Assembly (NCBI GenBank): GCA_947305445.1
Contig: CAMZDU010000011.1
Coordinates: 1 to 11,737, forward strand
Reading direction: 5' to 3'
Origin: an uncultured Selenomonadales bacterium
GTDB taxonomy: Bacteria; Bacillota; Negativicutes; Selenomonadales; Selenomonadaceae
DNA: 11,737 bases
Part shown: in pieces, positions 7,181 to 11,737 of the stretch
Position numbering within the stretch: the first letter of the stretch is position 1
Layout: every line of letters begins with the position of its first letter
The notes under the pieces: model-generated
The model's database searches: none
Told to the model about the DNA's origin: nothing
Seen by the model: the letters and a program-made list of their open reading frames with translations, nothing else
Position numbers and translations under genes: made by a program

Positions 7181-8014
7181 TTAAAATGCCGGAACAATCG
7201 CGCCGTTATATTTGTCTTCGATGAATTTTTTAATGTTGTCGGAGGTGAGAGCCGTCAATAATTTTTTGATGTCGTCGCGGTTCTCGTCACCGTCGCGTAC
7301 GGCGATGATGTTGACGTAAGGCGAAGTCTTGTCCTCAATGAACAGCGCGTCATTCATGGGGTTAAGGTCGGCGTTCATTGCAAAATTCGTGTTGATGATG
7401 CTGATCGTTACGTCTTCGAGCGTGCGCGGGAGTTGCGCGGCTTCAACTTCCTGAATAACCAAGTTGTGCGGATTTTCGGCTATATCCTGAACGGTGGCAG
7501 TTTCATTCGCGCCGTCCTTAAGCTTGAGCAATTCGGCCTTCTGCAACAGGAGCAGAGCGCGTCCGCCGTTGGTCGGATCGTTGGGAATGGAAACGATTGC
7601 ATTTTCGGGCAACTCGCCGAGGCTTGTAATTTTCTTGGAGTAAATGCCCATTGGCTCGACGTGCACGCCGCCGGCATTCTTGAGTTTAACTTCCGTGTGC
7701 TCCTTTACGAAGTCGTTAAGATACGGTTCGTGCTGGAAGAAGTTTGCGTCAAGTTCTTTGTCGTTTAGCGCAATGTTCGGCTGCACGTAGTCGTTAAACT
7801 CGACAATTTCCAGATTGATGCCCTGCTCCTTGAGGGCGGGCTTAATCTGTTCGAGAAGTTCGGCATGGGGCACGGGCGTCGCGCCGATTTTAAGTGTGGT
7901 CTCCTTGGCAGCGGGTTTATCGTCGCCGGCGGTTTTGGCAGGCGTGTCGCCGCCGCAACCTGTAAACAAAAACATCATCGCCAGAATTATCGCGGCAAAA
8001 AAATTTTTTTTCAT
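7181..8014 (-). CDS. metQ: Methionine-binding lipoprotein of a MetNIQ ABC transporter
   Basis: This NlpA/MetQ-family protein captures methionine (often D-methionine) outside the inner membrane and passes it to the MetI permease and MetN ATPase. The product has 277 residues: a lipoprotein signal with LFTGC and lipidated Cys20, a short linker, then the binding domain with GATPVPHAELLE (44-55), EFNDYVQPN (72-80), DANFFQHEPYL (89-99), IPNDPTNGGRALLLL (143-157) and INTNFAMNADL (207-217). Start ATG 8014 has AGGAGG at ideal distance; the longer reading from 8077 adds a stretch that disrupts the signal peptide. No metN or metI is present in the window, so the transporter partners must be elsewhere. 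A separate promoter sits in the gap after thrB. Confidence 0.92.
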   Translation of the reverse strand: MKKNFFAAIILAMMFLFTGCGGDTPAKTAGDDKPAAKETTLKIGATPVPHAELLEQIKPALKEQGINLEIVEFNDYVQPNIALNDKELDANFFQHEPYLNDFVKEHTEVKLKNAGGVHVEPMGIYSKKITSLGELPENAIVSIPNDPTNGGRALLLLQKAELLKLKDGANETATVQDIAENPHNLVIQEVEAAQLPRTLEDVTISIINTNFAMNADLNPMNDALFIEDKTSPYVNIIAVRDGDENRDDIKKLLTALTSDNIKKFIEDKYNGAIVPAF

Positions 8015-8048
8015 GCTGTGGCCTCCTATGTGATTTGTTACGCCGCGA

Positions 8049-8076
8049 ATTATAACAGACAAAAAATTTTTGTCCA
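8049..8076 (-). promoter_or_regulatory. metQ promoter
   Basis: On the minus strand TGGACA (8076-8071), a 16-base spacer and a perfect TATAAT (8054-8049). Transcription would begin near 8042 and give a leader of under 30 bases, too short for a SAM riboswitch. Confidence 0.65.
8058..8074. promoter_or_regulatory. Inverted repeat inside the metQ promoter
   Basis: GACAAAAA and TTTTTGTC form a perfect 8-bp inverted repeat about a single base, filling the spacer and touching the -35 box. It could be a repressor site, but A-tract/T-tract junctions are common throughout this sequence. It could also help stop transcription from thrB. Confidence 0.3.
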
Positions 8077-8092
8077 CAGAAAAGTTTTTATA

Positions 8093-9037
8093 CTAACTGT
8101 CAATAACTGTTGCGCCGCGTTTATCGACGCCGAGAATCAACGCCTCCGATTTGATGTTGTGAGCCTGAAAGGCCGCGACCATTGACGAGGCGATTTTTTG
8201 TTCCAAGCCACTGCGTGCCGACGTGAATGCAATTAAACATGAACCTGCGCCCGAAATTGCCGCGCCGAGTGCGCCCGCCGATTTTGCCGCGTCGAAAACT
8301 TCCGTCATGCCGGGGACAAGTTTCTTTCGATACGGCTGATGAAGTGCGTCGTCGAAGGCAAGCGGCAAAAGTTCTTCGCGACCTTCGACCAGCGCGGCGA
8401 CCAACATTGACGCACGACTGACGTTGAAGATTGCGTCCTTAAGTGCGACGTTTTTTGGCAAAACTTTTCGCGCCAGCCGCGTCGACAGCTCGAACTCCGG
8501 CACGGCGACGATGAGTTTCAATTTGATGCGCGGCAGGAAGCTGAACGTCTGAACTGCGCCTTTGTCCATAACGCTGACCGTAAAGCCGCCGAAAATTGCC
8601 GGTGCAACGTTGTCGGGGTGCCCTTCCAATTCCGTAGCCAAGCGAAGAAGGTCGTTTTTGTCTAACGGCGAGCCGAGAATTTTATTGGCGGCAGTCAAGC
8701 CCGCGACGATTGCCGTGGAGCTGGAGCCGAGTCCGCGGGAAATCGGCACATTACTTTTCGTGCGGATAATCGCGCCTTTAAATTCTTCTTCGCGTCCGAC
8801 TTCTTTAAGCAGTCGGCGAATTGCTTGCCACGTGAGATTTCGTCTGCCGCGGGGAATATTTTCCGAGCCTATGCCCGACGACTCGACTTCAACGCGTCCG
8901 GTTCGCAAAAGCGTCAAGTCCAAGTAATTATAAATTGTCGTCGCCACGCCCAAGCAATCGAAGCCGGGACCGCAGTTGGCACTTGTTCCAGGCACGCGAA
9001 CGAGCGTACAATTTTGATTGTCCGTAAATTTTTTCAT
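8093..9037 (-). CDS. thrB: Homoserine kinase
   Basis: ThrB phosphorylates homoserine with ATP, the penultimate step of threonine synthesis in the cytoplasm. The 314-residue product is a GHMP kinase of normal length: motif 1 RVPGTSANCGPGFDCLG (14-30), the ATP loop VPISRGLGSSSTA (97-109), ELEGHPDNVAPAIFGG (136-151) carrying the substrate/Mg-binding Glu and Asp, and motif 3 AAISGAGSCL (259-268). It starts 6 bases after hom, with a modest GAGTGAG ribosome binding site that overlaps the hom stop, so hom-thrB is one operon. No thrC is seen; the next gene, metQ, has its own promoter. Confidence 0.96.
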   Translation of the reverse strand: MKKFTDNQNCTLVRVPGTSANCGPGFDCLGVATTIYNYLDLTLLRTGRVEVESSGIGSENIPRGRRNLTWQAIRRLLKEVGREEEFKGAIIRTKSNVPISRGLGSSSTAIVAGLTAANKILGSPLDKNDLLRLATELEGHPDNVAPAIFGGFTVSVMDKGAVQTFSFLPRIKLKLIVAVPEFELSTRLARKVLPKNVALKDAIFNVSRASMLVAALVEGREELLPLAFDDALHQPYRKKLVPGMTEVFDAAKSAGALGAAISGAGSCLIAFTSARSGLEQKIASSMVAAFQAHNIKSEALILGVDKRGATVIDS

Positions 9038-9043
9038 GGCGGC

Positions 9044-10321
9044 TCACTCAACACGCAGAACGTTAATAATTTTATCGACGACCGACAAAATATCTAATGC
9101 CGCCTGCGCCTCCAAAATATTTTTGTGCTTGACCGCGTGAGTTATGACGACAAGCTCGACGTGATCTTCAAGCTTGGTTTTCGTCTGCACGACCGACTTC
9201 AAGCTGACATCGACGTTGCCGAAAGTCGTGGCGATTTTGCCGAGGACGCCAGGTTTGTCTTCGACGAGCAGTCGAATGTAATACGACGAGACGCTTTCCG
9301 CGACGGGACAAATTGCGCGGTGATGATAACACGTGCAACCGAAACGACCGGCCGCGCCGCGTGACAGCCCGCGAGCAATCTCGATTATGTCGCTGACGAC
9401 GGCCGAAGCAGTCGGCTTGCCCGCGCCGGGTCCGAAGAACATCGCCTCTTCAATCGGCCAGCCGCGCACGAAGACCGCGTTCATGACGCCGCCGACAGCC
9501 GCAAGCGGGTGCTCCTTGGGCAACAGGACGGGATTGACACGCACGTCAACGCCTTGCTCCGTGTCGCGACCGACGGCCAGAAGTTTGACGACGTAACCTA
9601 GCTCCGCCGCATAAATTATATCTTCGGGCGTGAGGTGCGTAATACCTTCAACCGACACGTCCTCGAACTTCACGCGACTGTTAAAGGCAATCGACGCGAG
9701 AATTGCAATCTTGCGGGCGGCGTCCTTTCCCTCCACGTCGGCGGCGGGGTTGGCCTCCGCGTAGCCGTGAGCCTGCGCCTCCTTGAGCACGGTGTCATAA
9801 TCCGCGCCGCTGTCACTCATCTTCGTGAGCATATAATTTGTCGTGCCGTTGACAATGCCAAGAATTTCCGTGATTCTGTTGGCGGTGAGCGAACGTTTAA
9901 GCGGCATAATAATCGGAATCGCTCCGCCGACAGCCGCTTCAAACAGAAAATCAATTTGATGCTGAGCCGCCGCCTCAAAGAGGTCGTGGCCGAATTGCGC
10001 GACGACATCTTTGTTGGCGGTGACGACGTGTTTGCCGTGCGCCATGGCTTTGAGTATAAAATCTTTCGCGGGATTGACGCCGCCCATCAGCTCGACGACG
10101 ATTTTAATTTCGGGGTCGTTTAAAATTTCGTCGTAGTTGTTCGTGGCGGGTAATCCGCGTTTGTGTAAGCCCTCAATCTCACGCGGCAGGACGAGAATAT
10201 TTTTAATTTCAATGGCGGTGTTCGCCCTCTGCGAGATGATGTCGCGGTTATTTTGTAAAACTTCGATAACGGAGCCGCCGATTGTTCCTGCGCCAAGCAG
10301 TCCGATTTTAACGCTGTCCAT
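9044..10321 (-). CDS. hom: Homoserine dehydrogenase with C-terminal ACT domain
   Basis: Hom reduces aspartate semialdehyde to homoserine with NAD(P)H, the branch point to threonine and methionine. The 425-residue product has a Rossmann domain (VKIGLLGAGTIGGSVIEVL, 4-22), ANKDVVAQFG (102-111) with catalytic Lys104, EAAVGGAIPIIMPL (128-141), GIVNGTTNYML (155-165), AHGYAEANPAADVEGKDAA (184-202; Lys199, Asp200), FGPGAGKPTASAVVSDII (296-313), and an ACT domain at about 347-425 (YYIRLLVEDKPGVLGKIA), which usually gives threonine feedback inhibition. ATG 10321 starts right at the Rossmann strand; a GTG at 10333 would place GGAAGG directly against the start codon, so it is less likely. The spacing from GGAAGGG to this ATG is a little long. 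Divergent from rpsL across a 429-bp gap. Confidence 0.96.
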   Translation of the reverse strand: MDSVKIGLLGAGTIGGSVIEVLQNNRDIISQRANTAIEIKNILVLPREIEGLHKRGLPATNNYDEILNDPEIKIVVELMGGVNPAKDFILKAMAHGKHVVTANKDVVAQFGHDLFEAAAQHQIDFLFEAAVGGAIPIIMPLKRSLTANRITEILGIVNGTTNYMLTKMSDSGADYDTVLKEAQAHGYAEANPAADVEGKDAARKIAILASIAFNSRVKFEDVSVEGITHLTPEDIIYAAELGYVVKLLAVGRDTEQGVDVRVNPVLLPKEHPLAAVGGVMNAVFVRGWPIEEAMFFGPGAGKPTASAVVSDIIEIARGLSRGAAGRFGCTCYHHRAICPVAESVSSYYIRLLVEDKPGVLGKIATTFGNVDVSLKSVVQTKTKLEDHVELVVITHAVKHKNILEAQAALDILSVVDKIINVLRVE

Positions 10322-10350
10322 AAAAGTTTTCACCCTTCCAAAATTAATTG

Positions 10351-10375
10351 TCGGCGGGAAATATTCTGCCGCCGA
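10351..10375 (-). promoter_or_regulatory. GC-rich hairpin 30 bases upstream of the hom start
   Basis: TCGGCGG pairs perfectly with CCGCCGA around an 11-base loop, extendable by wobble and A-T pairs. It is the most stable structure in the hom leader. It is not followed by a T run on the hom strand, so it is not a classic terminator; it may be an RNA structure or a protein site. Confidence 0.4.
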
Positions 10376-10438
10376 TAAATTTTTCCTGCAAAAAAAACTG
10401 TAAGCTTACGGCTGAATCAACAAAAGTAGCCGAAACGT

Positions 10439-10482
10439 TCCTGTCGATTTTTTATGGCAAATGGTTACGTCATCGACAAGGA
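10439..10482 (-). promoter_or_regulatory. Long imperfect hairpin in the hom leader
   Basis: TCC-TGTCGAT (10439-10448) pairs with ATCGACA-a-GGA (10472-10482): 10 pairs, one bulged base, 23-base loop. The length of pairing argues against chance, but there is no match I recognise to a T-box, SAM, lysine or other known riboswitch. Confidence 0.35.
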
Positions 10483-10524
10483 TTCGATTTTGAGCGTCGT
10501 GAAAAAATAGCCGCTATTATTTTT

Positions 10525-10553
10525 AACATATTCCTGAAGTTTTTGCTTGTCAG
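10525..10553 (-). promoter_or_regulatory. Candidate hom promoter
   Basis: On the minus strand CTGACA (10553-10548) and TATGTT (10530-10525) are 17 bases apart, matching consensus at 5 of 6 and 4 of 6. It would give a leader of about 195 bases holding the hairpins described. No better candidate was found nearer hom. Confidence 0.35.
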
Positions 10554-10675
10554 AGTAATAGCGAAGTTTGCAAAAAACTTTCTGCGAATGTTTAAACTTC
10601 TGATGCCGCCAAAAATTTTTGCTTACAATTTTTACTAATAGACGCGTTGTCAATAAAAGTCGCGTCAAATAAACC

Positions 10676-10704
10676 TTGACAAGCATTTTTCGCGGTGATA
10701 ATAT
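10676..10704 (+). promoter_or_regulatory. rpsL (str operon) promoter
   Basis: A perfect TTGACA (10676-10681) is followed by GATAAT (10697-10702, spacer 15) overlapping TAATAT (10699-10704, spacer 17). Transcription would start about 40 bases before the rpsL ATG. A GACGCG/CGCGTC inverted repeat ends 9 bases upstream. Confidence 0.65.
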
Positions 10705-10750
10705 TACGCCGCTTTTATCAGGCATGAAAATTTTGGAAGGAGGTGGGCGC

Positions 10751-11134
10751 ATGCCAACCATCAATCAATTAGTGCGCAAAGGTCGTCAGAGTCTCGACGA
10801 AAAATCGACGGCTCCGGCTCTGAAAGAATGTCCGCAAAAGCGCGGCGTGTGCACTCGCGTTTACACGACGACGCCCAAGAAACCGAATTCGGCACTTCGC
10901 AAGGTTGCGCGTGTCCGCTTGACCAACGCTATTGAAGTCACTGCATATATCCCCGGCATCGGGCATAATCTGCAGGAGCACAGCGTTGTTCTCATTCGCG
11001 GCGGCCGTGTCAAGGATTTGCCGGGTGTTCGCTATCATATCATTCGCGGCTCACTCGATACCGCCGGCGTCCAGGATCGCAAGCAGGCGCGTTCCAAATA
11101 CGGCGCAAAGAAAGCCAAGGCTAAGAAAAAATAA
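10751..11134 (+). CDS. rpsL: 30S ribosomal protein S12
   Basis: S12 (uS12) sits at the decoding centre of the small subunit and helps tRNA selection. The 127-residue product has [12 protein letters not shown] at the start, [20 protein letters not shown] (27-46), the [19 protein letters not shown] block (71-89) and DLPGVRYH (89-96), with a basic lysine tail. Lys43, Lys88 and Pro91, the positions where streptomycin-resistance changes occur, are the wild-type residues; Asp89, the site methylthiolated in some bacteria, is present. GGAAGGAGGTG gives a near-perfect ribosome binding site before ATG 10751; the in-frame reading back to 10676 runs through the promoter. First gene of the str operon, followed by rpsG. 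Confidence 0.99.
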   Translation: MPTINQLVRKGRQSLDEKSTAPALKECPQKRGVCTRVYTTTPKKPNSALRKVARVRLTNAIEVTAYIPGIGHNLQEHSVVLIRGGRVKDLPGVRYHIIRGSLDTAGVQDRKQARSKYGAKKAKAKKK

Positions 11135-11174
11135 TCAAGGAAGCAGGGAATTGGGAAAGTAGGGGAAGCAATAA

Positions 11175-11684
<510 letters not shown>

Positions 11685-11719
11685 GGAGTTAGTAACAGTA
11701 GCGTAAAATATGTAAAAAC

Positions 11720-11735
11720 GTCTAATCAGGTAGAC
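11720..11735 (+). other. Small inverted repeat after rpsG
   Basis: GTCTA and TAGAC form a 5-bp stem with a 6-base loop near the window edge. It is not followed by a visible T run before the sequence ends, so it is probably part of the gap to the next str-operon gene rather than a terminator. Confidence 0.2.
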
Positions 11736-11737
11736 AA

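Larger units (their letters stand above)
10322..10750. other. 429-bp intergenic region rich in inverted repeats between hom and rpsL
   Basis: No convincing gene lies here; open frames on both strands lack ribosome binding sites and recognisable sequence. The region contains a TCGGCGG/CCGCCGA hairpin (10351-10375), the palindrome GTAAGCTTAC (10400-10409), CGGCT/AGCCG (10409-10432), a 10-pair hairpin with one bulge (10439-10482), AATAG-ccg-CTATT flanked by A and T runs (10506-10518), overlapping GAAGTTT/AAACTT pairings (10536-10600) and GACGCG/CGCGTC (10641-10666). A hom promoter and leader and the rpsL promoter must both lie within it. Confidence 0.6.

Noticed and set aside
9635..10123. A 162-codon plus-strand frame
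   Set aside because: It lies opposite hom, whose motifs are unambiguous across the same bases.
10322..10560. T-box, SAM or lysine riboswitch upstream of hom
   Set aside because: I looked for the conserved GGGTGG-type T-box sequence and the SAM-I core and found neither. The structure is reported only as unclassified.
10348..10764. Short open frames on both strands in the hom-rpsL gap
   Set aside because: They have no ribosome binding sites and no recognisable sequence, and they overlap the promoters; the inverted repeats explain the region better.

Overview
The window looks like ordinary chromosome of an anaerobic, outer-membrane-bearing member of the Bacillota, most plausibly Negativicutes (Selenomonas-like). 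This is an inference. It rests on strong AGGAGG-type ribosome binding sites and TTG starts, the anaerobic (early-cobalt) cobalamin enzymes CbiC, CbiA and CbiD, periplasmic LPP20- and SIMPL-type proteins, a polysaccharide-export permease, and S12/S7 sequences of general bacterial type. GC content is moderate, with many A-tract/T-tract junctions. I saw no mobile element, CRISPR array, tRNA or rRNA.

Layout. (1) 1-1123, minus strand: a SIMPL-domain (DUF541) secreted protein, translationally coupled by an ATGA overlap to a membrane acyltransferase that runs off the left edge. (2) 1124-1299: a compact divergent promoter region whose two -35 boxes sit 2 bp apart on a perfect 10-bp palindrome. (3) 1300-6066, plus strand: five closely packed genes. 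These are two secreted proteins sharing an LPP20/FlgT-like N-terminal module (the second with a coiled coil and five TPRs), an ABC-2 polysaccharide-export permease without its ATPase, then cbiC and cbiA. (4) 5945-7069, minus: cbiD, convergent with cbiA and overlapping its 3' end by 122 bp. (5) 7181-8014, minus: the methionine-binding lipoprotein MetQ, with its own promoter. (6) 8093-10321, minus: hom-thrB, two steps from aspartate semialdehyde toward threonine (hom also serves methionine). (7) 10322-10750: a 429-bp divergent intergenic region rich in inverted repeats, with a good rpsL promoter and a weaker candidate hom promoter. (8) 10751-11684, plus: rpsL and rpsG, the start of the str operon.

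How the genes work together. cbiC, cbiA and cbiD are all corrin-ring enzymes, but the rest of the pathway is not here. hom, thrB and metQ share an aspartate-family/methionine theme. The acyltransferase and permease suggest cell-surface polysaccharide work. The SIMPL, LPP20-like and LPP20-TPR proteins form a plausible envelope-associated group of unknown function, which is the least characterised part of the window. I did not find a convincing novel defence or mobile system. The most notable points are the duplicated secreted module, the ATPase-less permease, the cbiA/cbiD tail-to-tail overlap and the structured hom-rpsL intergenic region.
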